Source: a virus
IMG/VR virus record: IMGVR_UViG_3300028800_000099
Location: 1 to 63,944 of that record
Direction: 5' to 3' (one strand)
Length of the DNA: 63,944 bases
The position numbers were made by a program, and so were the translations under genes. Position 1 is the stretch's first letter. Every line of letters begins with the position of its first letter. The notes under the pieces were generated by a model, which was not told the DNA's origin, ran no database searches, and saw nothing but the letters and a program-made list of their open reading frames with translations. Positions 47,791 to 55,189 of this stretch are shown in pieces.

Positions 47791-48213
47791 CTATCTGGCG
47801 CGGCCGTCTCCGACCTTCCGGCCGAGGCCACCGGCCTTCGCGGCGAGAGATCGCGCGGCGCTGTGGTCCGGCGCGATCATCGGGTAGTCCGCCGGAAGTT
47901 TCCACCGACGCCGATATTCCTCAGGCGACAGGCCAAAGTGCGATCTCAGATAGCGCTTCAGCATCTTCAGCTTGGCCCCGTCTTCGAGGCAGATGAGGAA
48001 GTCGGGCTGAATCGAGCGGGCGATCGGCACCGCCGGCTTGGATGGCTTGGGCAGTCCCTCTGGGCACTCGGGCTCAGGAATGCCGTCCCGCGCCGATTGG
48101 AGCGCGCGAGCAACGTCCGTGATGATAGCGGGAACCTTTGCCACGTCGGTGTAACTACGGCGCAGATACGCCGATGCAATTTGCGTCGTGGCGCGGGCGA
48201 TTTCGGTGTCCAT
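47791..48213 (-). CDS. mucR: MucR/Ros-family transcriptional regulator
   Basis: The 140-residue protein aligns by eye with MucR: AVPIARSIQPDFLICLEDGA, KLKMLKRYLRSHFGLSPEEY, RRRWKLPADYPMIAPDHSAA. MucR proteins bind AT-rich DNA and shape alphaproteobacterial transcription. The expected zinc finger C-x2-D-x9-H-x3-H is C75-x2-D78-x9-Y88-x3-H92, so one canonical His ligand is replaced. I chose the ATG at MDTEIARATT, with AAGGA upstream. A phage copy may mimic or counter the host regulator. Confidence 0.88.
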   Translation of the reverse strand: MDTEIARATTQIASAYLRRSYTDVAKVPAIITDVARALQSARDGIPEPECPEGLPKPSKPAVPIARSIQPDFLICLEDGAKLKMLKRYLRSHFGLSPEEYRRRWKLPADYPMIAPDHSAARSLAAKAGGLGRKVGDGRAR

Positions 48214-48214
48214 G

Positions 48215-48568
48215 TCAATTTCCTTTCGGGTTAGTCGCGATTTGATTCCGACGCTTGTAATCGCGGACGGCGCAGTACGCGCTCGTGTGGTCGCCATACC
48301 CCAAGAGTTCCGCGATCTTGGGGTATGACCAGCGGGACTCGTCAAGGCGACGCGGGTGCATCTGAAGATGGAGTTCCCAAGCGGCATGCTGACGCGCGTG
48401 GGCGATCCGACGCACCCGACTCTTGCCCCGGATTTCATCGACGGTGCAGGCGTGCTCTAGGCAGATGTCTTCGATGATCTCGTTCGCCGTTCTCGGAAGC
48501 GGCGGCGCGTTGATCGTCCCGCGCCATAGGCTGAGGACTTGGCGGGGCTCGGCGTGGGGATTACCCAT
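48215..48568 (-). CDS. DnaA C-terminal (domain IV) DNA-binding protein (117 aa)
   Basis: The protein contains IIEDICLEHACTVDEIRGKS, RRIAHARQHAAWELHLQMHP and IAELLGYGDHTSAYCAVRDY, the pattern of the DnaA C-terminal helix-turn-helix that recognises DnaA boxes; the ATPase domain is absent. It could bind phage or host origins. Its start overlaps the RecT stop by 8 bases and it precedes mucR by two bases. Confidence 0.8.
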   Translation of the reverse strand: MGNPHAEPRQVLSLWRGTINAPPLPRTANEIIEDICLEHACTVDEIRGKSRVRRIAHARQHAAWELHLQMHPRRLDESRWSYPKIAELLGYGDHTSAYCAVRDYKRRNQIATNPKGN

Positions 48569-50096
48569 TGAGCGCCGCCTTGGCCTCGTCAGCTTGCCGC
48601 TGGACCGATTCCTGCTGCACCTCAGAGAGGGCCTTCCACGCGGGACTTTTCATCAGCACGAGCTTGAGCGTGCCGTCGACCTCGTCGGCGTCCTTGGCTG
48701 TCGTGAGCCAACAGAGGAACAGCGTGGGATCGGCGCCCGGATCGACGGAGCCTCGGCCGGCGTCCATCAGCGCCTTCGCGGCTAGCCATGCCATTCGGTA
48801 CGCGCCGTGGACTTGGCCCTTGGTAGCATCGACCCACGCCGGGGATTTCCGCAGTGCGGCGAGGGATGCTTTGATCTCGGCCCACGATCCGAGTTCGCCG
48901 ACGTTTTCATCGAACAGGACGAACGGGTCGGTGATGTCCTCGAACTCGGCCTCATCATCAAGGGCCGGCGAGTCGTCGGAGGAAGCTGGGGATTTCGATG
49001 TCGTCGGCTCCCCCTCGGCGCTTTCGTCCGCCACCTCCGTCCGATCCTCAGGATTGTCCCTGATGGATGCGGGCTCTAGTTGGCTACCCTGGTCCACCCT
49101 TTCCACCGGAGCGGCCTGTCCGACGATTGGTGCGTGCTCAGCATAGACCGGAATGCTCGCCCTCGGCCCGAGCATGCTGAACGGTCGGCCGTCCTTGTAG
49201 CTCTGGCGCTTGTCCTTCGTGTTGAACGTCTCGCCGTCCAGGAAGTAGACCTCGTTCGGACGCGCGTGGCCGGCGGTGACGCCTTCGGTGTCGGCGGCTT
49301 GGGTTTGCTCGTCTTCGACGGTCGTCGCTTCCTGCTCGGCGAGAAGGTCGGCTCCGGTCTTCAGCCCAAGGTCTTCGACGGCGATTTCCTCGACCTCGGC
49401 GTCCACGATCTCGGCTGGCGCGTCCTGTTCGCCGTTGAGCGTCTTCGTCACTCCGTCCTGAGAGAAGCCTTCGGGCGCGTGGCGCTGTTCTTGGAGGCGA
49501 GTGGCGAGCCCGGAAACTGGCGGGGGCACAACCTCCACGGTATCTTCGATCTCCTCGCGGACCTGAACGCCCCGAAGCATGTCGGCGCAGAGGTCGCGCA
49601 GACACCATGCCCGAGCGCGCATCTTGAGCATGCGTTCGGGATAGGTCTTCCACGGACCATCCTTGGTCCACAGACCGGCCTTCTTCGCGTCATTGACGGA
49701 GAAGCGCTGCTCGCCGGTCTTGCCTGTGTCCGGCCGCGTGGCGCTGCAGATGCAGACGCGCTCGTCGCCTTCGCCCTCCATGCGCTCGTTGACGTCGACA
49801 CCTTGACGGAGAACGAGCGCGAGCAGCCCGTCTCCCCAAAGTGTGGGACGCCCGTTGATCACGGCCACCGACTGAAGCGCCTGCATCGGCGCCATGTCGA
49901 GTTCGGCGCCGTACATGATCGCGACGAGCACCTGTTCCGGGGAGTTCATGCCCTTAGGTGCCATGCCCGACGCAGCGATGGCGCGGGACAACCGATAGGC
50001 TTGGTCGAAGTCCTGCGGGATGAGCGCGCCGACGTTGCCTCCCGCCTTCACCAGGGCACGGCTCGTCGTAGACGGCGTCTCGGTCTCGTCGCTCAA
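48561..50096 (-). CDS. recT: RecT-like single-strand annealing protein (511 aa)
   Basis: The N-terminal 220 residues follow the RecT family: QDFDQAYRLSRAIAASGMAP, QVLVAIMYGAELDMAPMQAL, QSVAVINGRPTLWGDGLLAL and KDGPWKTYPERMLKMRARAW. RecT anneals single strands made by its exonuclease partner (50093). The C-terminal 290 residues are acidic and unusually long, ending in a helical region. TTG start overlaps the previous stop as TTGA behind AGGAG. Confidence 0.85.
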   Translation of the reverse strand: MSDETETPSTTSRALVKAGGNVGALIPQDFDQAYRLSRAIAASGMAPKGMNSPEQVLVAIMYGAELDMAPMQALQSVAVINGRPTLWGDGLLALVLRQGVDVNERMEGEGDERVCICSATRPDTGKTGEQRFSVNDAKKAGLWTKDGPWKTYPERMLKMRARAWCLRDLCADMLRGVQVREEIEDTVEVVPPPVSGLATRLQEQRHAPEGFSQDGVTKTLNGEQDAPAEIVDAEVEEIAVEDLGLKTGADLLAEQEATTVEDEQTQAADTEGVTAGHARPNEVYFLDGETFNTKDKRQSYKDGRPFSMLGPRASIPVYAEHAPIVGQAAPVERVDQGSQLEPASIRDNPEDRTEVADESAEGEPTTSKSPASSDDSPALDDEAEFEDITDPFVLFDENVGELGSWAEIKASLAALRKSPAWVDATKGQVHGAYRMAWLAAKALMDAGRGSVDPGADPTLFLCWLTTAKDADEVDGTLKLVLMKSPAWKALSEVQQESVQRQADEAKAALNG

Positions 50097-51013
50097 GTGG
50101 AAAGCTCCTGCTGCATGATGAGAATGCGCCGCTCGATCTTGGCGCGCTGATAGGGTTTCATTTCGGCGTAGCCGGCATCGCCGGATCGGCCGCCTGGTCC
50201 GGGCCACTGGCTGCTGTCGAGACAGCGTTTGAACATATCCAGGGCGACCCTCGCGGTCAGTTCGCCAAGCGCGAGATCGGCTGGCTTGAGCAACTTCACC
50301 CTAGAACAGAATGGATCTGCCTTCTCCACAAACACGAGGGCAAAGTCATTGACGGGTTGGCCGACCACGGTGCGAACTGCGGTTCCCGTGAGGGCGCCTT
50401 GAAGGTAGAGCCCGTCGCGGCCGATCGCGTTGTCAATCCCCTCGTCGGAAATGTCGGCTGCAGTCTTGAGGTCGGCTAGATCGATCGCGTCCGTAGGAAT
50501 CGCGTCCGGTCGCACCTTGATCCACACCTTCGTCTCCGGGTCCTGGTAGACGATGGTGTGCTCGATCAAGCCGTTCAGGATGCCGGCGCGGACGAGCGGG
50601 TCTTCGTTGAGACCGGCCGCCATGCCCCTGATCTGGTCAAGGTGCTTCGGCTCCAACACGTCGAACCCGGCTTGCTGTTGCTGCGCCTTCCACGCCTTCG
50701 CGTCCTTCGTGCGCCAACTATCCCACACTTCCGGCCGGATCACGAAGTGCTTGGCGAAGTCAGCCTCGCCTAGCAGGGCATGGTGAGCTGCGCGGCCGAG
50801 CAACAGCGCTTCCGACTCCTCCTGTTCCTCGCGCTCCGGGTTCAGGTAACTCTCACGGAAGTAGTGGCGCGGGCTCTTGTCGAAGAGCTTCCATAGGCCG
50901 CTGCGGCTGATGCTCGGGCCGACCGTCAGTTGGCCATGGTAGGCCGACATCGGCACATTTTGGTAAATCCCCGGCTTGGAGATCGGCTTCCCGTCCCACT
51001 TGATGACGTCCAT
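50093..51013 (-). CDS. RecE/exonuclease VIII-like PD-(D/E)XK nuclease (306 aa)
   Basis: Recognisable parts are GIYQNVPMSAYHG, SISRSGLWKLFDKSPRHYF, LGRAAHHALLGE and KVRPDAIPTD with IDLADLKTAADISD (the D...DxK active site). This matches the phage exonuclease VIII-type nucleases that resect DNA ends for RecT, which is encoded just downstream. The start overlaps the previous stop (ATGA). Confidence 0.82.
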   Translation of the reverse strand: MDVIKWDGKPISKPGIYQNVPMSAYHGQLTVGPSISRSGLWKLFDKSPRHYFRESYLNPEREEQEESEALLLGRAAHHALLGEADFAKHFVIRPEVWDSWRTKDAKAWKAQQQQAGFDVLEPKHLDQIRGMAAGLNEDPLVRAGILNGLIEHTIVYQDPETKVWIKVRPDAIPTDAIDLADLKTAADISDEGIDNAIGRDGLYLQGALTGTAVRTVVGQPVNDFALVFVEKADPFCSRVKLLKPADLALGELTARVALDMFKRCLDSSQWPGPGGRSGDAGYAEMKPYQRAKIERRILIMQQELST

Positions 51014-51216
51014 CAGGCGAGTCCCTTCTCTTCTGCGTAGGACCTCGGAAGGCTGATCTCGGCATCGCCGGGGATTGTCGGATCGCCATTGATCTCGACG
51101 ACCGACTTGGGAAGCCAGACCTTCTCGCCGGCCGTGTCGTCGCTTGAGACGAGGATAGCGCCCTCGGTCTGGTGGTGGATGTAGACCTCAAGGTCGATGA
51201 TCGGGGAGCGGCCCAT
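51013..51216 (-). CDS. Small hypothetical protein (67 aa)
   Basis: MGRSPIIDLEVYIHHQTEGA begins a beta-rich acidic protein with two clear strands (GAILVSSDD, KVWLPKSVVEIN). It is coupled by ATGA to both neighbours in the recombination operon. Not recognised. Confidence 0.7.
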   Translation of the reverse strand: MGRSPIIDLEVYIHHQTEGAILVSSDDTAGEKVWLPKSVVEINGDPTIPGDAEISLPRSYAEEKGLA

Positions 51217-51446
51217 CAGATGGCCTCTTCGCTGTTATCCACCGTCGCCGCGACCTTCGCCTTCTTCGGCCCGCGTCGTCCGTCTGGCCGAGTCTGGTCG
51301 GCCCACCACTTCTCCGCTGCGGCTCGGACGATCTCCTCCGTCAGGCCGTGGAAGTAGACCGGGTGTACTCCGTCGGCCGTCACAATCTGCGCCAGCCACG
51401 CCATCTTCGGAGGGGCGTTTGTTGAGTTATAAGTCAACACCTGCAT
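51216..51446 (-). CDS. Small hypothetical protein (76 aa)
   Basis: I chose the ATG at MQVLTYNSTNAPPKMAWLAQ, which overlaps the upstream stop as ATGA. The middle has VHPVYFHGLTEEIVRAAAEK and the end is basic (RRGPKKAKVAA). Not recognised. Confidence 0.65.
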   Translation of the reverse strand: MQVLTYNSTNAPPKMAWLAQIVTADGVHPVYFHGLTEEIVRAAAEKWWADQTRPDGRRGPKKAKVAATVDNSEEAI

Positions 51447-51667
51447 CAGTGGGCTCCGGCCAAATGGGTCGCGATATTTGCGGCGCCGTGAAGGGCGCTC
51501 GCGTAGACGAACCACCAGCACGTTCGGATGGCATAGCGACCGTGGACCTCCAGTGACGCGGGCCAGAACCATTCGACCCGAACGGTGCGCCACAGTGCGA
51601 CGAAGGCGACGAAAACGGCGCCAAGTTCGGCGAGATCGCCAGCAAGCACCAACAGAGCGTGGATCAC
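51446..51667 (-). CDS. Small membrane protein (73 aa)
   Basis: GTG overlaps the previous TGA (GTGA). Two hydrophobic segments (LVLAGDLAELGAVFVAFVAL and WWFVYASALHGAANIA) suggest a two-pass membrane protein. Located between a zinc-ribbon gene and the recombination genes. Unknown role. Confidence 0.6.
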   Translation of the reverse strand: MIHALLVLAGDLAELGAVFVAFVALWRTVRVEWFWPASLEVHGRYAIRTCWWFVYASALHGAANIATHLAGAH

Positions 51668-51798
51668 GTCGGCGCTCCCGGTGGTTGAAGCCGGGCCAGT
51701 CGTTGGTTGAAGGCCGAGACGCCGCAGTGCGGACATCTGCGCGGGCCGACCTTGGGCTTCTTCAGCGGGTGCTTTCCACACTTTGCGCAACTCGACAT
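51664..51798 (-). CDS. 44-residue zinc-ribbon protein
   Basis: AGGAG stands 6 bases before ATG. The peptide MSSCAKCGKHPLKKPKVGPR continues RCPHCGV, giving two CxxC knuckles about 18 residues apart and a basic linker, a classic zinc ribbon. Found by direct translation. It is the first gene after the 360-base non-coding leader. Confidence 0.7.
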   Translation of the reverse strand: MSSCAKCGKHPLKKPKVGPRRCPHCGVSAFNQRLARLQPPGAPT

Positions 51799-51818
51799 TT
51801 CGTTCTCCTGCGGCTTCC

Positions 51819-52045
51819 GAGGGAGGGCCTTCGACCTAGTGCCCTACGGCCCTCCCTCTTTCACCGCCCTTTGGGGGCTGAGAATGCATCCCAGGCTAAT
51901 CTAGCGGTGCATACCGCTAGAACCGACCCCTCCTGTAGGGCTAAGGTCACCAGGGCAGGTATCGGTAATTGCTAGATATTTCTGGAAGCTCGTCAGGTCC
52001 AATGGGTGGGCGGCGACCCTTCGTCCAATCCCTTGGGTCGCCGCC
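51819..52045. other. Non-coding region with three large inverted repeats
   Basis: The gap 51799-52159 holds no convincing gene. It contains an 11-bp stem 51819-51829/51848-51858 (GAGGGAGGGCC), a 9-bp stem with GCAT loop at 51900-51921 (TCTAGCGGT), and an 11-bp stem 52009-52019/52035-52045 (GGCGGCGACCC). Read leftward it would be a structured leader of the zinc-ribbon/RecE/RecT genes; an origin or operator is also possible. Confidence 0.5.
51973..52002 (-). promoter_or_regulatory. Candidate leftward promoter for the recombination genes
   Basis: On the minus strand TTGGAC (51997-52002) and TATCTA (51973-51978) are 18 bases apart, close to the sigma70 consensus. It sits in the only non-coding stretch of this operon, between inverted repeats, about 175 bases before the first gene. 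Confidence 0.4.
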
Positions 52046-52159
52046 GCGCCATTAGCTTCGCGCGTAGCGCTAAGCTGCGTCCGCATGGACGCTGGGGGCA
52101 GTCTCTCCCCTGGGAAGATTGGACACGGGGTCAGGACTGCCTCTGACGAGAACATGAGG

Positions 52160-52762
52160 TTAGCTCGAAGCCTTCGGCGCTTCAATGGCCACGGCGTCGC
52201 CAGCGGACAGGGCCTTCAGCCGCGCCGCAGCATCCGGGTCCATGTCGGCGAGAAGCTTTTCGGCCAGTTCTTCGCGGCGCTTGCGCACTTCCGCGGACTT
52301 GATGGCCTGGATCGCGGCCGCCTCCAACTTAAGGAGGCGATCGTAATCACTGCGGTCAGTCTTGCAGATGATCAACTTTGCTTCCTTGTTGGAGTCGAAG
52401 TCGACCTCCACGTCCACCTCGACAACCTTGACCACCGTCATCAGGTGGCGCGTGGCTGTGGGCACGACGACCAGATCGTCCACGGCGATGGACTGATCGA
52501 ACGTCTTGAACAGTTCGCGCGGCGCGGTCGGCGGCTTGCCGACTTCGTCCGCCTCGTAGGTCACGAGCACGGCTCGCACGTCCCGGTTCACCAGGAAGAT
52601 TGCGGTGGTGTAGTTCATAGCGTTGGTCTCCTTTGGTGGCTCTCGAAAGGGATCACAGACCGGACACGATTCTTGCTCGGGAGGGTCTGCGTAATGGTAG
52701 ACGACTATCCATCCCGTCCCGCCGCAGCGGATGCAGGAGTCCAGTAACGGTCGCTCTGACAT
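52160..52762 (-). CDS. Hypothetical protein, zinc-motif N-terminus with internal second start (200 aa)
   Basis: The long form begins MSERPLLDSCIRCGGTGWIV and has CIRCGGTG and CPVC, a DnaJ-like zinc knuckle. The same frame continues without stop into MNYTTAIFLVNRDVRAVLVT (ATG 52618), which has its own strong AAAGGAG. The second part is beta-rich, then a coiled helix (YDRLLKLEAAAIQAIKSAEV). Both forms may be made. Not recognised beyond the zinc motif. Confidence 0.6.
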   Translation of the reverse strand: MSERPLLDSCIRCGGTGWIVVYHYADPPEQESCPVCDPFREPPKETNAMNYTTAIFLVNRDVRAVLVTYEADEVGKPPTAPRELFKTFDQSIAVDDLVVVPTATRHLMTVVKVVEVDVEVDFDSNKEAKLIICKTDRSDYDRLLKLEAAAIQAIKSAEVRKRREELAEKLLADMDPDAAARLKALSAGDAVAIEAPKASS

Positions 52763-53055
52763 GGCGCATCGGTCTCCTTGAGGATGAACCGAACGTCGAT
52801 CACGTCGCCATCGCTCAGTTCGTCGAAATGGTCGGTGATGTACTGGTGGGCGTTGCTCATGGTCCGGGTGTCCCAATGATAGGGATCGGCCGAACTATTC
52901 CGCTCGCCGTCGAGATAGCCCACGATCACGGCGTCTCCGCTGTGAAAGCCGCAGCGCTGAAGCCCATATTCCTGGCCGGCGCTCGGTTCCGTGCTCAGCG
53001 CGAACACCTCAATGTGGGTGCCTCGGTCGCGAACCTCGAAAATCTTCACTCGCAT
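52705..53055 (-). CDS. Hypothetical protein (116 aa), first gene of leftward operon
   Basis: MRVKIFEVRDRGTHIEVFAL starts a protein with a conserved-looking ITDHFDELSDGDVIDVRFI. It overlaps the next gene's long form by 58 bases in another frame. It is the first gene behind the 53150-53177 promoter. Not recognised. Confidence 0.65.
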   Translation of the reverse strand: MRVKIFEVRDRGTHIEVFALSTEPSAGQEYGLQRCGFHSGDAVIVGYLDGERNSSADPYHWDTRTMSNAHQYITDHFDELSDGDVIDVRFILKETDAPCQSDRYWTPASAAAGRDG

Positions 53056-53149
53056 CTCGATCTCCTGAAGCTCTGGCGGAGCTTACTTGAATTGGTGGGG
53101 CTCGACAGTGGGGGCGTTGGGGGGAACGGGACCGTCGAGCCTTGAAGCG

Positions 53150-53177
53150 AACGTAATCGAAGCGCGAGCCGTGTCAA
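53150..53177 (-). promoter_or_regulatory. Candidate leftward promoter
   Basis: On the minus strand TTGACA (53172-53177) and TACGTT (53150-53155) are 16 bases apart. It points at the 52705-53055 gene about 95 bases away and lies in the divergent gap 53056-53229. Confidence 0.5.
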
Positions 53178-53182
53178 ACATT

Positions 53183-53210
53183 ATTTCGACGCTTGCAATT
53201 ATTTTCGACG
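53183..53210. repeat. Direct repeat ATTTCGACG / ATTTTCGACG
   Basis: Two nearly identical 9-10 base elements start 18 bases apart in the AT-richest part of the divergent control region. They may be an operator acting on both operons. Confidence 0.4.
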
Positions 53211-53229
53211 ATGCCTAGCTTCCGGCTTC

Positions 53230-53433
53230 ATGGCGATAGACGAACTCACACCACCGCCCGAGAAGTTGGCCACGCGGCTGCTGGCCATTCCGGTGCAACA
53301 GAACCGGGTGATCGACGATCATTCGGTGACGGCTGTCAGGTCCACCATCAGCCGGCTGAAGAAGCAACATGCTGGCGTTGACTTTCTTACGCGAGCGGCG
53401 GGCAAAGCCGTGAGAGTGTGGCGCGTCAGTTAA
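53230..53433 (+). CDS. Small putative DNA-binding protein (67 aa)
   Basis: MAIDELTPPPEKLATRLLAI is followed by VTAVRSTISRLKKQHAGVDF and a basic strand (AAGKAVRVWRVS), a layout like a tiny winged helix. No ribosome site precedes the ATG, so it may be leaderless or start elsewhere. As the first rightward gene it is a candidate switch regulator. Confidence 0.55.
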   Translation: MAIDELTPPPEKLATRLLAIPVQQNRVIDDHSVTAVRSTISRLKKQHAGVDFLTRAAGKAVRVWRVS

Positions 53434-53475
53434 CCCGCACCCATAACAGTTATCAACTGACCTCAGGAGAACACG

Positions 53476-54300
53476 ATGGCGAGACGACCCAAGACCACGG
53501 CTGGCAACGGCGGCGACGGGCGCACACTGAAGCCCGACGACAACCGGGCTGCGATCGAGGAAGCTGAGATCGTTCAGTTCCTCTCGTTCCTGTCGAAGAT
53601 CACGAAGCAGAAGGTCGAGATCGACAAGCGCCGGGCGTACCTGAAAGAGGCGACGACGGACCAGACGGAGCTGTTCCGGCTGGCCAATGCCGCCGGCTTC
53701 CCGCGCTGGCAGATCGAGGAACGGCTGGCCGAGATCGCCCGCGGCGCCGCGAAAGACCACGAATACGAGGTCAAGCGCATTCGCCAGCGTCGGGCGCTGA
53801 TGATGTCCGAGGGCGCGACTCAGTCCGACCTTCCGTTGGAAGTGCAGGACGAGAACCGCTGGCGGTCCGAGGGCTATCTGGCCTACCACCGGAACGAGGC
53901 GTGCGAGGCTCCGAAGGGCTGTCCGGAGCGGATGGTGCAACTGTTCCTGCGCGGCTGGCACGATGCGGAGACGGCGACGGTCATGGCGCTGGGCAAGACG
54001 GATGGCGATGCCGATTCGGAAGCGGACACCGACGCCGACGGCGCCGCAGACGCTCAACCGCATCCGTCCGCCGCCGCTGGCTACATGACCCATCCCCTGC
54101 TCGACGGCGGCTGGATTGGCGAGACGCCCGACAAGGTCGAACTGCCCGCGACCTATCTCAGCGAGGAAGCGGCGTGGGTCGGCTGCGACCAGCATCTGGC
54201 CGACAATCCGCCGGACGACTTCGAAGCGACTCCTGCCGAACTCGGTGCCCAAATCGCTCGCCAGGCCGTCGTCGGCGACCGGGAAGACGAAGCGGTCTGA
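53476..54300 (+). CDS. Hypothetical protein (274 aa)
   Basis: A strong AGGAG precedes ATG. After a basic N-terminus the protein has a helical region (IVQFLSFLSKITKQKVEIDK) and an RMF-like segment (SEGYLAYHRNEACEAPKGCP then FLRGWHDAE), often seen in phage small proteins. The C-terminus is acidic. It may bind DNA or RNA; not confirmed. Confidence 0.65.
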   Translation: MARRPKTTAGNGGDGRTLKPDDNRAAIEEAEIVQFLSFLSKITKQKVEIDKRRAYLKEATTDQTELFRLANAAGFPRWQIEERLAEIARGAAKDHEYEVKRIRQRRALMMSEGATQSDLPLEVQDENRWRSEGYLAYHRNEACEAPKGCPERMVQLFLRGWHDAETATVMALGKTDGDADSEADTDADGAADAQPHPSAAAGYMTHPLLDGGWIGETPDKVELPATYLSEEAAWVGCDQHLADNPPDDFEATPAELGAQIARQAVVGDREDEAV

Positions 54301-54845
54301 TGCTCATCGGCTTGGACATGGCTGGTGTCGTGGGGTGGGTCGCGGGCGATGGCTCAGACATCCCTGCGTTCGGCCATGTCCAACTCGCCCCTGCCGATGG
54401 CGAGACGCGGGCACAGGCGTTCTCCGAGTTCCGCCGCTTCCTCCGTCGGCTGCTGCGCCGCTACCAGCCGACGCACGTCATGGCCGAGAAGCCCATCCTG
54501 CCCAAGGCATTCATCAAGGACGGCAGGATCATCTACCCCACGAAGCTTGAGACGACGATGATGCTGCAGGGCTTGTCGGCGATCTCCGTGCTCGAATGCT
54601 ACGACGCTGGCATTCCGTACGAGTTTGTGGACGTCGGGTCGGTGAAGAAGGAACTCGCCGGCCGGGGCGATGCGAAGAAGGTGGACATGGTTCGGGTCGC
54701 CCGGCGCGCTGGCGTCCCGGTCGAAGTCCATGACGAGGCCGACGCCTTTGGTTGTTGGTTGGTCGGCGTCCGCAAGCACGCCAAGCAGCACTCCGAAGCG
54801 TGGGACCGGCGTATCTATTCGCATGGGCGCGGTGGGCTGCTGTGA
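54300..54845 (+). CDS. RuvC-like Holliday junction resolvase (181 aa)
   Basis: The RNaseH-fold catalytic acids are visible: LIGLDMAG (Asp6), HVMAEKP (Glu63), then SVKKELAGRGDAKKVDM and HDEADAFG (Asp145/Asp148). The KK..A.G.G.A.K spacing is typical of phage RuvC-like enzymes. It would resolve branched DNA before packaging. The ATG overlaps the previous TGA. Confidence 0.85.
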   Translation: MLIGLDMAGVVGWVAGDGSDIPAFGHVQLAPADGETRAQAFSEFRRFLRRLLRRYQPTHVMAEKPILPKAFIKDGRIIYPTKLETTMMLQGLSAISVLECYDAGIPYEFVDVGSVKKELAGRGDAKKVDMVRVARRAGVPVEVHDEADAFGCWLVGVRKHAKQHSEAWDRRIYSHGRGGLL

Positions 54846-55189
54846 GCGATCTGCCGCCGCCGCTCGTGCTCAGCATGAGGGACTTCTTCGAACATGAGCG
54901 GAGAGCTGCGAGCGCGGCCGACATCTACGCGTTAGCGAACTTTCGGTTGGCTGGGGCGATCGGCCGCCTGTGCGAGGCGTTGGCCTATTTCTCGACGGGC
55001 TTCCTGAAAGCCAAGGTCCTCGCCGTATCAGCCGCCGACCGTGTCAGCGCGCTTCGGACGCCGGACCAGATAGCGGACGAGATCGTTCGCCGTTGCAGCA
55101 CCCTCCAAGCCCGACGCAGAGCCGCGAACCAGCCGACAAGCTGGGCTGATCTCAGGCCGGTGATTCTGGCCGTGGTGGAGGGGAAGTGA
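54842..55189 (+). CDS. Hypothetical protein (115 aa)
   Basis: GTG overlaps the previous stop as GTGA. The protein is helical and Ala/Arg-rich (SMRDFFEHERRAASAADIYA ... QIADEIVRRCSTLQARRRAA). It lies between resolvase and methyltransferase, so a DNA role is possible. Not recognised. Confidence 0.65.
   Translation: MSDLPPPLVLSMRDFFEHERRAASAADIYALANFRLAGAIGRLCEALAYFSTGFLKAKVLAVSAADRVSALRTPDQIADEIVRRCSTLQARRRAANQPTSWADLRPVILAVVEGK

Noticed and set aside
47855-48213. Longer MucR start at 48438
   Set aside because: The extra N-terminal residues are antisense-like and overlap the DnaA-domain gene; the ATG with AAGGA at 48213 matches MucR length.
51901-52185. Minus-strand frame of 94 residues in the non-coding leader
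   Set aside because: Composition is not protein-like, no ribosome site, and it covers two large inverted repeats.
52085-52747. Plus-strand 220-residue frame
   Set aside because: It lies opposite well-supported coupled minus-strand genes and has shadow-type composition.
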